64,000 nucleotides of DNA from Ceratothoa steindachneri (lineage: Eukaryota; Arthropoda; Malacostraca; Isopoda; Cymothoidae), in NCBI GenBank assembly GCA_963969495.1, contig OZ018320.1, forward strand, positions 71,523,745 to 71,587,744. Direction: 5' to 3'. The translations under genes and the position numbers were made by a program. Within the stretch, counting starts at the first letter, position 1, and every line of letters starts with the position of its first letter. Under the pieces are notes generated by a model. The model saw only the letters and a program-made list of their open reading frames with translations. It was not told the origin of the DNA and ran no database searches. Of the stretch, positions 11,700-23,134 are shown one piece after another.

Positions 11700-13404
11700 A
11701 CTTCCGGTAGAAGCAGAACGATGGCACCAACACCCTTAAGCAAGGGCGAGTTTAGGCAGGGCCCGTCTGTCTATGCCCTCTAAAAACCTGCTGACGCGTA
11801 TAATAAGATTAGGAGAGGTCACCGTACGTGACCGCCTCTCTTTTCCAAAAGATGCCCGTTCGCCTGCCAAAGATAACATAACTAAAGGTACCTCGATTGC
11901 AACCTGAGATAGACAAGGTCCCTGAGCTGACCCAGCCTCAGATGGTAGGACCTTCCACGGCTCCTCAGACGGCTCGGGCAAACGAGGTCCTACAAATGGA
12001 AGAGGATTTCCTTCCCCGGCTGGTGTCCCTGTGAAAGCCAAGACTTTCTACATTTTAGAGAAGGATCTTGCTCAGGCCGGCCCATCTGGCTTAGGGGCTC
12101 TGGCCGTCAGAAGGGAAAAGCGGGTTTATTTCCCGCCCTCATCTCCTAGAAAGAAAAGAAACCAAAGAAGACTAAAAAGACTTGGGGGCTCCTCTTCTTT
12201 TGCGGCGGCAGCGCGGACGGACGGGTCTGCTGCCGTTTCGGTAATCAACCAAGTCAAAAATTGGCACGTCCGGCCCCGTTGCTCTCCCAGTTAAGGAGCC
12301 TCAAACTAAGAACGAAAATGCGCAGAGTGGAGCCTCAATTATGTCGAGGACCCTTATTCAGAGGCTACCTGGCGTTTTCGAGCCCGCAAACTTTAAACGC
12401 TTCCTCTTTATTCGTTCCACTGATGGTAGCATGTTGGCTAAGGACAACATGATCAATCAGAAGATAGCCATAGCTAACGTGATTGGTAGAGAGCCGAAGG
12501 TGACCCGTTTCTCGGACGTTCACCTTCTGGCTAATGCATCTAATCCCTCCGAGGCAGCCATGATTAGTGCCCTTGGACACTTGATGGCACGTCAATAAGT
12601 GTGAGGTCGCACTCTACCATGAATTTCGTGAAAAGAGTAGTATATGCGAGGCATCTCGTGGACTACTCCATAGATGACATCAGCTTAGAGTTGGTAGACC
12701 ATGGGACGGTCAAGGTCGAGCGTGTGATGAGAAAACCCCTACACTCTTCGTCACGTTCGACTGTTACATGCCACTTGAGTCGGTGCGTGCCGGTTGGTAT
12801 CGGTACCGCGTAAAGGCATTCGTGCAACTACCGCGGAGGTGCTAATACAGTCACCGCTTCGGACATACTAATCACTCCTATTGACGCGCAAAGACAGGGT
12901 TAGCCTAAGTATGCGTAAGTTGCTCCAAGGCGTACGCGATAAGCCCAAATCGTGTGTGGCTAAGTGTGTCAATTGCGGAGAGCCGCACCCCGGTTCTTCA
13001 AAGCAATATAGTGTGTATCATGGCCGTTCAAGCCCAGGATCGTCTCACATTTCGTTAGGCTAAGGACTTGGTACTAGCGCGTCCGACGTTGCCTGGGACT
13101 TCCTATGCCTCAATGTTAAGAAAGACATCCTCTGTTCCTGCCCCCCTCCAGCCTACGAGCGTGGCCGTTTCCGCGCCCATTCAGAACACTTCTGCGGGTT
13201 CTACCCAGCCAGTGCGCTCCCCTAGTAAATCTGGCGGCACAAAGGGTTCACATCCACCCACGGCTAAAACAAGCGCTCACTCTTCTCCCCCCAGCATGAA
13301 AAGTTCCCGAAGGAGAAACGGCCGCGCGCCTCAACAAAGTCGGTAGATTAACAGGAGGCGAAACCTCTGAAGCTAGTCGTGAGGCCATCTTCCGGGGTTC
13401 CTAA
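11700..13404 (+). pseudogene. ORF1 of I-type copy 2
   Basis: Conserved middle domain at 12,341-12,598 (FEPANFKRFLFIRSTDGSML, NVIGREPKVTRF). It continues after a frameshift near 12,590 at 12,601-12,813 (TMNFVKRVVYARHLVDYSID). The first zinc knuckle is eroded, while a later one, CVNCGEPHPGSSKQY, survives at about 12,970-13,015. The Pro/Ser-rich C-terminus (13,068-13,346) includes PGTSYASMLRKTSSVPAP, matching copy 1. The last recognisable ORF1 residues, VRPSSGVPKA (13,379-13,408), run without a frame change into RT. The N-terminal part before 12,300 is badly broken and the start is uncertain. Confidence 0.65.
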
Positions 13405-16132
13405 AGCCGAGTGTGAGACAGCACTAAAACAGAAGAATCATGCCTACATGCGCTATAAGTGCCGCCCAAACGACTTCATTGTCGGTCAATTTCATATAAC
13501 TCATGCTAAGTTCCGGTATATTTCGAAGGGCTGCCGCCGCTCTTCTTTGCGGGCATACATGTCTCTACTTAACGGAATGAACCCTCTAGCAAAGGTATGG
13601 AACGAGTCAAAAGGATTCGGGGCAAGTTCTCGCAGGACCTCCCTCCCGTTCTCCAGGAGAATGGGACCGAAATCTCAGACACCGTGCCCGTGGCGGAATC
13701 CTTCGCGACCGCTCGCTTCGCATTCTCTAGCCAGGAAGCTGCTTCGCCAGCATTCAATGCGCGCCGTGATGTTGCGGAAGGCCGCCTACTAGACTTTATC
13801 TCCAGAAGCGGAGAACCATTCAACGACAGCTTTACTTTGAGTGAGTTGCGTTCCGCTTTAGCTTCTTTTGCTGGAAACTGCCCCTTGGCCAGACGATTTC
13901 CCGTACGCCATGCTTCGACACCTAGGTAAGAGAAGCTTGCCTTTCTCTTAGATTTATTCAACAGGATCTGGCTAGAGTGTAGCCTACCATATTCCTGTCG
14001 AATCGCTACTGTGCTTGCTTTTCTTAAACCGGGGGGAGATCACTCTAACCCTGCTGGTTTCCGCCCAATCTCTCTAACCTCTTGCGTGGGCAACTTGATG
14101 GAGAAATTGGTAAATGTTAGATTAGCTTTTTTATGGACAGCGAAGGCGATCTGTCTTCTGCACAGTGCGGCTTCCGCAATTTTCACTCCATGTTGTATGC
14201 TCTAATCCTACTGGAAAATGCCGTATGCGAGGTCTTCATTCGTAGAAATAACTACGCCACATTGATTTTCGATCTGGAAATGGCCTATGATACCGCATGG
14301 CGATACGGTATCATCGAGACTCTCTACACGATGGGGGCGAGGGGACGCCTCCCAATGTTTATATCTGAATTTTTGCGAGATCGTCGATTCCGCGTACGGG
14401 TGGGGTGGGGTGGGGGATCCTCTCCGGCCCAATGAAGCAGGAAGATGGTGTCCCGCATGGAAGAGTCTTCGGTGTCACACTCTTTACCTTGGGCATCATC
14501 GGCATCATCTCGGTGGTGGTGGGAGATGTTCTCGATACGCTCTACGTGGACGACCTTTCGATATCTTTTGGCACGGCCCAGATGCTAACTCTGGAGCGTC
14601 AACTCAAACAGGCATTGAACCACGTCTCTCACTATGCCGAAGCGCACAGGTTTCGGTTTTCCTTTGCCAAGACTAAGGTGGTGTACATCTGCCGCTATCC
14701 ACGGCTCCACCCTGACCCAGACTTGTTTCTTAATGGGGTGCGCCTGGAAGTGGTGGACTCGCACCATTTTCTTGGTCTTGTACTTGACCGACGCCCCACC
14801 TGGGAGGCTTATATTCGCAGCCTTAGGGTCGTTCTGTGACGTTAAGCGCCTGGTCTGCTGATATGTCTTCTGCCTTACTTTTTTTTCGATCATCTGTTTG
14901 TTCAAAGCTCGACTACGGATACGAGTTTTATGCATCCACAGCTGAGCGTGTATAGCGGAAGGTGTCTCGATCCACCACACCGGCCTTGGTCTGGCGACCG
15001 GTGCCTTCCGCACCTACTCCATTGCGAGCCTATTTGCCGATGCTGGGAAGGCAACACTGGCTCTGCGCCGTGCACAGTGCATTATTCGCCTGTACGCGCG
15101 AGCCCGGCGCCTCCCTCAATCGACAACAGCTCTCACTGCCTTGTGCAACTGATCTCGACGGTTTCTATGTCGCCGAGAGACACTAGTCATACCCTAAGCC
15201 CTTTGGGTTTAGGGCTAGGAAACTCCTTCGAAAGCTAGGTATAGCTCTCAGGCTGGTGGTGCCTCTATTTCTCTCCAGGACGCCATCCTGGAAGGTACAA
15301 CCTTATATTATTTGTCGCCATGCCTCTGCTCCCAAAGCTTATACAGCGCTGGGACTATTGCGTTCGGCCTTTTTGGAGCACACTTACTGTCACGCTGGAA
15401 CTACGCCACAGGATACGGATGGGTCCAATTCCAAAGACAGGGGCGTGTCCACGCCGTACCACCTCTGTTTGAAGTCAGTGGACTCAGCCAGGCGCTGCGT
15501 CTGTCTTCACGGCTCAGCTGGTTACAATACACCGCTCTGTACAAGAGATAACGCGACATGCATGGTTCGGAGAGCAGATTATTATTTATAGCGACTCACA
15601 AAACGCTCTGAGTATTCTCAGGGCATTGGAATCTCCGTTTTCCCTGCTTCGTGATATCCGTGACGCCACGGTTTTGGCGAGCCGGGCGGATGTCGAGATT
15701 ATCTTCCGCTGGATTCTTGGACATGTAGGAATTGTGGGGAATGAGCACGCAGATGAAGGCGCCAAAGAGTCCGTGAGGAATTGGCGACCAGACCAGCGTT
15801 TTGCTCACACCCATTACATGGCGGGAATACGGGCAGCTTTCCGGGTTGCTTCGTAAAGAAGATGGGAAACGGTCGAGGGGAGCTTCAAGTTACGTGTTAT
15901 TGCACCACGACTGTTCCTATGGACCTACCCCTCAATGCTACGACGGCTTCTCGTTGCTTTATGTCGTCTCCGAATTGGACACACTAAAGGGACGCACCTC
16001 CATTTGATGGAACGCTCTCCTGCGTATACTGTGAAGACTACCTTGTCCCATAAACTGTTCGGTACATTCTCGTTGAATGTCCCATTCTGGGTGATCTCCG
16101 CTCACGTTACCTGTTCCAGTTCCCTTAACTAG
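13405..16132 (+). pseudogene. ORF2 remainder (RT-RNase H) of I-type copy 2
   Basis: The RT N-terminus begins directly at ECETALKQKNHAYMRYK (13,409), with no endonuclease before it. RT motifs follow: FRPISLTSCVGNLMEKLVNV (about 14,060), GFRNFHS, FDLEMAYDTAWRYGIIETL (14,268-14,325), FLRDRRFRVRVG, and an intact catalytic YVDDLSISF at 14,543-14,569. Downstream, LNGVRLEVVDSHHFLGLVLD matches the RT thumb. RNase H is present at about 15,390-15,780, with YSDSQ-type and HVGIVGNEHADEGAKES motifs. The Cys/His tail lies near 15,960-16,090. Several frame changes separate the blocks. Confidence 0.75.
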
Positions 16133-16434
16133 CGGAGTCGCTTTCGCTCGTCCCTTGTACTTGGGACGGGTTCGGGCACACCGACTTGTGTACTTTACGA
16201 CCTTTTGGATGTGCCTGGCCTCCTTCACTTTATTTGATTCTTTTTGTGCGTTTCTTTTTTGTAAGTTGCATGGTCCTGCGCCGGGGAGGAGGCGGGCCTA
16301 TTCCCGATGCCGGAGCACACTTCCTTCTTGTTTGTTCTCGTTGTTTTTTTGTTTTAGCCTTTGTCCTTTTTTATCGTCTTTATGTGTTATTTAGATATTG
16401 TTATATGTTTTTCCTGTTAGTTGTTTTTTAATAT

Positions 16435-16488
16435 AGCCTAATAATAGGCTGTTGTGGACGGCGACTTATGCCCAAGTAGGCAGTCGCC
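16435..16488 (+). promoter_or_regulatory. Two-hairpin 3' tail of I-type copy 2
   Basis: AGCCTA-ATAA-TAGGCT (16,435-16,450) has the same stem as copy 1 but a different loop. GGCGAC-TTA-TGCC-CAAGTA-GGCA-GTCGCC (16,460-16,488) is the cleanest version of the second hairpin: 6 + 4 bp of stem with a 3-nt bulge. Confidence 0.6.
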
Positions 16489-16516
16489 ACATGGGCTACC
16501 ACAAGGACAAAAAAAT

Positions 16517-16985
16517 ATCTCAGACTGTATCGCATTCTTGTTGAATGTCCCAGTCTGGGTGATCTTCGCGCACGTTACCTGTCGCGGCACCGGTACGAGC
16601 GGGGTCGCTACCGTTTGCCCCCTGTACTCGAAAAGGGCTTGTGCACGACGACCTGTGGAATTATTGTATTTATGGGGGAGGCAGAGTGGAGGCTCCTCCA
16701 GTGTATATCATTTGGTGTTGTTTGCATCCTCGGGCACCGGAGGGAGCGAGTTCTCCTCCGATCTCGGAGCATGCCTTTTCCTTTTTCGCATTCTGCCCTT
16801 TATTTTGCTTTTTGTTTATCTTAAGTGGGTTATGTTTTTTATTTGTTTTTTCTTGGCGTTCGTTTAGTTCCTTTAATAATTAGACTATTTCTAGGTTAAA
16901 TATATTTTCAGTGTGTAATTTCGGTGAATGGCCTAGTTGGTAATCGCCAATCTAGATCTTTAAGAAAATAAAAATCTCTTTCTCA
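16517..16985 (+). mobile_element. Second 3' tail of the I-type family abutting copy 2
   Basis: Immediately after copy 2 the sequence restarts inside the Cys/His tail (HILVECPSLGDLRARYLS-like, reading from about 16,530) and runs through a diverged 3' UTR. A weakened second hairpin (GGTGA...ATCGCC) lies near 16,923-16,949, then an A-rich end near 16,985. It is a heavily 5'-truncated, separately diverged copy in direct tandem. Confidence 0.65.
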
Positions 16986-17589
16986 TAAACTAGTACCTCT
17001 CTTTTGAGAGATTTCCTGAACTAATGGTCTACTGCAATTTTCTTTCTTACATTTCAATAACTGTATGTTTTAATTTTATCTTCTTCGTCTGTTTTCTTTC
17101 CACGAGAGGGTCAAACTCTTGTTATTCGGATTTCTCTTCTTTGTACAAATTTATTTTAGGATGTTTTAACCCTACTCTTCTCACCCTAACATTTAAATTT
17201 AAAGAGATTCCTCATTTCAGTTCTATCCATCTACGAACACTTCCACTAGCTCTGGTTTTTCTATTCTCCCATGACATTTTTTTTCGGAGATAACATCTTC
17301 CATATTGGCGTACAAAACATTCTTTATCTTCTTAACTTTGAACAAATAAACCCATTGAGAAGAGACTGGAGTTATTGAGCAACCTGTTGCGTCGCTATCC
17401 TTTCAAGTTTCGTTAATAATTTACTCCAGAATGTCTTTTGATAGAGACTGGTACATCCGTTTGCCCTCTATACCTAAGTACAAACTATTATTATTATTAT
17501 TATTCCAGTTGATGTAATATGTTCGCGTTGACGTTGTTTTCTGAATATTATTTTTTATACCTTTTAATAACTGATGCCAACTACTAACA
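16986..17589. other. AT-rich spacer with a short (TTA)n run
   Basis: No gene recognised. A TTATTATTATTATTATTA-type microsatellite sits at about 17,488-17,507. An 89-codon frame at 17,024-17,293 is phenylalanine- and leucine-rich and looks like chance. Confidence 0.4.
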
Positions 17590-18450
17590 GCGTGCCTTAA
17601 CCTTTGCTCACTTTATATATAAATGACCTTGATAACGGTTTATTTATTATAATATCTAAATCCGTGAATGGCACAACCTAGCAAACTTCGGGACCTAGAA
17701 AAAATTGTCAAATGGTCGGATTAAATGCAGATGAATTTTAAGATACTTAAATGCAAAGGGAGGGACTTAGAATGTCGTCATTCAAAAACAGATTACCAAA
17801 TGAACTAACAAATTCTAGAGTCGGTTACCTTAAAATAGATCTTAATTTCGGAAAACCTAAAAGTTGCTAAATGATGCGTTTACTTTACTAGAAAGCTAGC
17901 CATGTTGGGATATATTGCTCGGAATTTCAAGTTTAATTTGAGGAATATCATTCTTCCTTCACATGCTTGGTCCGTGTTAATCTCGAGTACCTAGCTCAAC
18001 TTTGTTATCTCTACCTGTAGGGCACTCAAACTATGTCCCGAACTTAGAGATAAACCATAAAAAGAAAGACTTATATTCTTGGATCTATCATCACTTAATG
18101 GAACGATTACTTGGCCAAGATATTGAAGTGTTTATAAAACTAAAAGGGCTCTGTAACATAAATTATAGATTCTGTTTGAAATGGATGATACGGCAAACAC
18201 TCGTCAAAATTAATTTAAATTAGTAAAATAGAATAGCGTTTTAACACGGCCATAGCTCAAAGTTACTCCAGTTATAAAACGTAAAATAGTCTATCTTGTT
18301 AAATAGTGAAAAGTACGCTATCCCTATATTTAAAAATAGAATTGACGAGTATATTTTTAAATATAAATAGTCCCTAATGGGAAGAACTAATGATAACGTC
18401 TACTAAACTCGCATGCGAGGAGCGAGAAAAACAACAACAACAATAAAGTA
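17590..18450 (+). mobile_element. CR1-type non-LTR retrotransposon remnant (RT C-terminal half)
   Basis: Plus-strand translation over mixed frames gives LLTLYINDLDNGL, then a stretch matching the palm-to-thumb region of CR1-type elements (W-D-like, MQMNFK...KCK-like residues). Next come LGQDIEVFIKLKGLCNINYR (18,116-18,175) and finally FKNRIDEYIFKYK near 18,330, which resembles the usual C-terminal SFKNRLDKYW motif. It ends with an AACAACAACAACAATAAAG-type tail near 18,450. It differs in sequence from the minus-strand element at 1-1,790. Badly decayed, with many stops. Confidence 0.6.
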
Positions 18451-20190
18451 AATAATGGCAGTGATGAGTTCCCTGAAAATCATTAGTACAAATGTGTTTT
18501 CCATGCTCCTATCGTATTTTCCTGTAACAGTATTTTCTTTTCACTACTGCCAGGCGATAGCTTGCGAGAAGAAGATATTTCTCTCCTGTGAATGCGAACT
18601 CGAAGGAGCACAGTTGGTTTTGAAAGTCATGTAATACAAGTCGACTCTTTAATTGTAGGTGGACTAATTTGAGTTGTCTGCTGATGGAGTTTGTTTTACT
18701 TAGGCTTTCCACTGTCTTTATTTTTCCGTAGGATTGCCTAGAGTGGGATTCTAAGGTGTCTTTGCTGATATTAATTCTGTAGTACTATAGTTTTCATGAT
18801 TATCACTATTTAGGTGGGAAAATATGACAAGAAGCGACTCGTTAATGGCCAAATGGAGTCTTGCGGTGTTACGCAATCTCCCCATGGGAGATTCCATCAA
18901 GCGTTATGCATTTCTCATGGGGTTATTAAAAGGGAATGATTGCTTTAACGTGATCTTCCATCTCCAGGATGTCCATGTTCGTACTTCAGGTTCAATATTT
19001 TTCTCTCTCTACGAGCCAGTCAAAGGAGGCTTAAGCCCTTTCAGCCCTGTGCTTAGGTTGGCTGAGCTAAGGTTCAATTTGACATACCCCGACACTGTCC
19101 TTTCGGCTATTCTTGACCTTTTTAATGATTCATTTCCACTCGTCCAAGTCTTTTTACTCTCATTTTAACACTGAATAATCCTTCACTCGTTGGATTATAT
19201 GAATTCCGCTATATTCCTTAATAATAAATTCTAGTAGTCAAATTTTCACCTTGTCTGTCCTTCTGCCTCATCGCTTTCGATCTCCCTATTTTTTTCAACG
19301 TCACGATCTCTCTCTATATATCGCTATGCCTCTCTTCTCTGAATGTTACCTTCCCCTATCTATGTGTCCAACTATTTCTCTCTTGTGACTCTACCCTGTC
19401 TTAATGCTTGCGGCTGCATCCCTCGGAGGCCAAAGAATTCGTATATCATTATGATATCATCATCATCATCATCACTAACTCTATAATTTAAGAAGGGAGT
19501 TTTTTTTTAGTATTTGAATAATAATATCATCTTAGTTTGGTTATGACTTATGTTTTTTTTAGCAAAGTTATTTCTAATAATTTTTTTATAATATCAAAAA
19601 GTAAAATGGTGAAGTTCAGAAATAAATATAAGTATCGAAATTTTGTGAATTTTTTAAAACCCAAAGAATTACAAATGGTAAAGTTCCTAAAATTTATTTG
19701 TATATATCTTCTATAACTATATTTTAGCAACGTGATATTTTGAAAGAGGAGAAATTTAGTTTAGAGTTCCTTTTTAAAATTATTATAATTGGCGAAGTTC
19801 AGAAAATTTATAAAAATTTAACCATGGCCACTTTTTTTTAGATTTTAAATTTAAATCTTAGTGGCAAAACGCAAGCTCCCCCGTAGGGGAGGAGTGGCGA
19901 AGCCATTGCCTGGTCTTATAATTAATTTTTCCGATGAGTTGTTTTGAAGCCTCGGCGTTTCCAAATCTTTTAATTACAATTTCCTTCGGGAAATTTCTTT
20001 TTAAATTCATTAATTTCGATGTAATAAAGATTACGGGATCTTAGATTCAAAGTAATTACAAATTTCCTCCAAGGAATTTTAAGTCAAAAAGTTTTCCTAA
20101 TTATTTTTAATTAAGAAGGCAGGAATAAATCCCGCCGTCTTTGTGACTGGGATGATTGATGTGAGCATACGTGGGCATGATAATTTGGGT
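18451..20190. other. AT-rich non-coding stretch
   Basis: A 114-codon frame at 18,824-19,168 (MTRSDSLMAKWSLAVLRNLP start) has no recognised domain. It is listed only because it is the longest open frame here. CTCCCC-CGTA-GGGGAG at about 19,876-19,891 is a short GC hairpin in otherwise A/T-rich sequence. Confidence 0.35.
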
Positions 20191-20195
20191 AGGGT

Positions 20196-20220
20196 AAGGG
20201 TGTTACTTGCTATACACCTT
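20196..20220. repeat. Hairpin repeat, copy a
   Basis: AAGGGTGTTA...TATACACCTT forms a short hairpin. A close direct copy occurs at 21,076-21,099, with shared flanking bases (GGGT-AG-GT before, ATTG after). Confidence 0.5.
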
Positions 20221-21075
20221 ATTGGTTACTCAGACTATGCCTCTGCCACACATTTTTTCCTATCATAAGTTCACTACTTTTATTACGTACCTCTTTTCCC
20301 AAAATGTTCTCTTGGATATTCTTCTATCAGTTCTCGCTTTGAAAAAAAAAATGGTGAATAGAAATGCCATTTTGGCTTAAATATGGCTACAGTATAGCAA
20401 TGACTTTTGCATCAAGGTGACAACTTCCAAACCTGGGCAAGTAGCAACATTCTCGATATTTCTACCATAGTTTGATTTTCCTGGAGGTAAATTTAACTGT
20501 CGCTCATCTGAGATTTGATTATTTCGCGGCGATATTACTGAATATTTCATAAATATGTCAAATATTTATCCTCTAAATTTTTATGTCATCTCTCCGTCCC
20601 AGTCTCTGCCATTTTGCGATTAAGAGGATAAATCAGGCTTATCGTTGATCCGCAGCGACTTGTTACCTTGGATGGGCGCCAGAAAAATCGCTTGTCCTAT
20701 TTTTGGTATCTTTCGCTCAGTGGGGCCAAGATCAACGAATTTATCTTGATTGAAATCAGCAAATGCATAAAATCGCAGTAATTCGAGGAAAGAAAATCCA
20801 AATTTGGCGAATTTATAATTCACTTCCTCCGTATTTACATATATCTCCCGCTGCATTTTTCCACTCTGTAATCAAGTGGCTTAAATGTGAGTAATGTGGC
20901 TTTAGGGCCCGCATTAATGACTCTTTTTAGCCATTGTGTTCGTTTAATGGTCCTTTCCGCCCACAGCATATTGGATTTCGGAGGCTATCCATACGCGTTT
21001 CAGCACAGACCTCTTCACTACTCATCATTTTCTATTTAATCAACCATGCGTCGGTTGCTCTCTGGGGTTAGAGTA
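20221..21075. other. Spacer between the two hairpin repeats
   Basis: No gene recognised. A 78-codon minus-strand frame at 20,620-20,856 is open but has no known motif. Confidence 0.35.
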
Positions 21076-21099
21076 AAGGTGTTATTTGTTATACACCTT
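21076..21099. repeat. Hairpin repeat, copy b
   Basis: AAGGTGT-TATTTGTTAT-ACACCTT is a perfect 7-bp stem. It is homologous to 20,196-20,220 and in the same orientation. Confidence 0.5.
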
Positions 21100-21894
21100 A
21101 TTGCTGTCATTCCAGCCCTACCACTGGGATGTATATATTTCACACAGCTTCACTCCTATCTTCACCACTCCACCACCTTACAAACTTCCTGGTGGAGATG
21201 CCGTCGTTAGTTTTCGCTTAATTTTCCTTTCGTTTCTTCCCCTTCTCACTCTTTTACTCTTTCAAACATCCAAATAAATTCCGACGCGGTGCGCACAGAC
21301 TTGTTTTCTTGTGTAAATTAACATATTTTAGGCAGGATATTTATATTGAATTATGTCTCATTCTTCAATAACATCGAAGCCTTTTTCTCATTGCTTTTAG
21401 CTAAGGTTTGTGTTTATGAAAAAGGATCTTACCAGCATTTCGAAAGGGTATGTAACTTTATCCAAACATTGAGATTTATTTCGTAAGTTCTTTTGTTTTT
21501 TCTACACGGACGGAGATTTTGCTTCACGCCGTATCGGTATCTATAAGACAGTCGATCCGTTCCTGAGGTCAAAAGGTTGTTCGCTCATAACTAAGGATCA
21601 TTCATGCGTGCAGGAAAGCTAACGGGCTCACGCGGTGAAAACGTTTACTCATTAAGTATATTATATGATATTTTATGATATATGATAGGGAGAGTGCACA
21701 ACTCTACTGAATCTCTCTTCACCCCACAAAAATAATAATAATTATCAACGAGTAAAGATATTTTTGTGACACAATATAAGAAATTCAAACTATGTATCTG
21801 TATTTATTTGCGACAGGAATTTTTATCCCGGGCAACGCCGGGTATCTATGTCCATGCTTGTAAATGGTAATCCTTTAGACGACGTATCTTGTAA
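21100..21894. other. AT-rich spacer with a GC hairpin
   Basis: No gene recognised. CCCGG-GCAACG-CCGGG at 21,827-21,842 is a compact GC stem in AT-rich surroundings and is reminiscent of short transposon-end hairpins. Confidence 0.35.
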
Positions 21895-22049
21895 AGATCA
21901 TAGGCATCCCCCAACTTTTTCGTAACCTAATATCACCTAACCTAACAACTTAACCTAATCTAAATTAACCTTTTCTAGATTAAGTTGATTAAGTTAGGTT
22001 TAGTTAGGATATTAGGATCGAAAAAACCTTTGGATGCCTTTTATGATCT
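21895..22049. mobile_element. Foldback/MITE-like element with about 70-bp imperfect arms
   Basis: The left arm (21,895-21,965) reads AGATCATAGGCATCC ... CCTAATATCACCTAACC ... AACTTAACCTAATCTA. The right arm (21,974-22,049) is its imperfect reverse complement: TAGATTAAGTTG ... GGATATTAGGATCG ... GGATGCC...ATGATCT. The loop is under 10 bp. Internally it is rich in CCTAA units. No target-site duplication was identified. Confidence 0.6.
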
Positions 22050-23134
22050 AAGACGGAAATTGAAATTGTTGAAGATTTTGCCGTCACAGGATAATAAAGA
22101 GGATGGAAACGGAAAGAAGGGAGATAACAGAAAAAGGGTGAATAAAAGATAAACAGTGAAAATTTATCAAGGGTGCAGCCCGGTCCCCTCCCCCCCCCCT
22201 TTCGAGGAAAGAAAGGAAAACAGGGACGAGAAGTTCGACCTTGGGATGAAAGGTGGGATTAACAAAGCGGCATCAGCTTCATTTTATTACACATGGCCAA
22301 TCAACACACCGCTACCATTTCCTTTCCCGCCTTCACAGTACAACACACCCGCCCCTCCCCCTCTGTTATGGAACCCTAGTCGTACTAGTGTCCCCTGTGG
22401 AATCATTGATATCCACACTCCCCTAACGTGGAACGGGGTTCCTCCCTCATCTGGTGACACAAAGGAGAAACACACAATACGTCTGTCCACCTTTCCTCGG
22501 CTCCTGGTGCCTTCAGGCTTACCAGCGATTGTCATGTTGATCTTTATGTCCATTTTATTATCCGGCCGGGGGCTGTCGTTCACGAATGGCGCTACCTACT
22601 CTACCAACCATCTGTAATAATGAAGAAATACCCAGGTACAAAAAAACGACCAAAAAAATGAATGACTGGACAGATAAACAAAATAATGTTAAATATCTAA
22701 GTTTTCCCTTTTTTACAAAAATGCAACTATTTCCACCTGTAGGACTTTGAAGAGGCAAATAATGTTATTTGTAAAATAATCCTATGCACAATAGGTTGCT
22801 GCTTCTCTGTTCAAGTCACCTAGTGGTAGATCCGATTCCCGATGACAAATCTTAAGTCGAAATTTTACCCAATAAATGACTCGGCTCTAAGTTAAATTTA
22901 CTCGACCAAATGGCTCCAATGCCAAGGGTACAATCATTTTTCAATATGCCCCGTGGGCGCGCGTAGCTGTGGAAGAGTTGGGGGTGATTGTCCTTTCCAC
23001 TGCTCAAAACAGGAGAATGGGCATCAGTGATAGTTTATTTCTTTGCCCCCACCCCCTCACTGGATACGTAACCTGACATCTAGAAGGCATGGTTTTGGCT
23101 TTTATTTGACATTCTTTTTTCGTATGGTTTTCAG
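22050..23134. other. Non-coding stretch upstream of ORP exon
   Basis: Holds a 153-codon plus-strand frame (22,156-22,617). It is proline-rich with a hydrophobic segment (IVMLIFMSILL) near the end and no known domain; probably chance. Pyrimidine-rich sequence and TTTTCAG at 23,128-23,134 form the splice acceptor of the following exon. Confidence 0.4.

Larger units (their letters stand above)
10985..16515 (+). mobile_element. I-superfamily non-LTR retrotransposon, copy 2 (endonuclease deleted)
   Basis: Same family and orientation as copy 1. The leader (10,985 to about 11,490) shares CTCTGGTCGGC and CACCCCTGAGCTCCG stretches with copy 3. ORF1 runs from about 11,700 to 13,404, followed immediately by RT, RNase H, the Cys/His tail and a 3' UTR ending in the two-hairpin tail near 16,488. 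At 5.5 kb it is about 1 kb shorter than copies 1 and 3, because the whole endonuclease domain is absent between 13,404 and 13,408. RT retains YVDD, but frameshifts and stops remain elsewhere. Immediately after the tail lies another 3' fragment of the same family. Confidence 0.85.

Noticed and set aside
14585..15013. 142-codon minus-strand frame (and similar at 28,444-28,671 and 26,362-26,649)
   Set aside because: Shadow frames antisense to RT or ORF1 of the I-type copies.
18824..19168. 114-codon frame
   Set aside because: No recognisable domain, splice context or homology known to me.
22156..22617. 153-codon plus-strand frame with proline-rich start and hydrophobic segment
   Set aside because: No family resemblance and low-complexity composition; an overlapping minus-strand frame is equally open.
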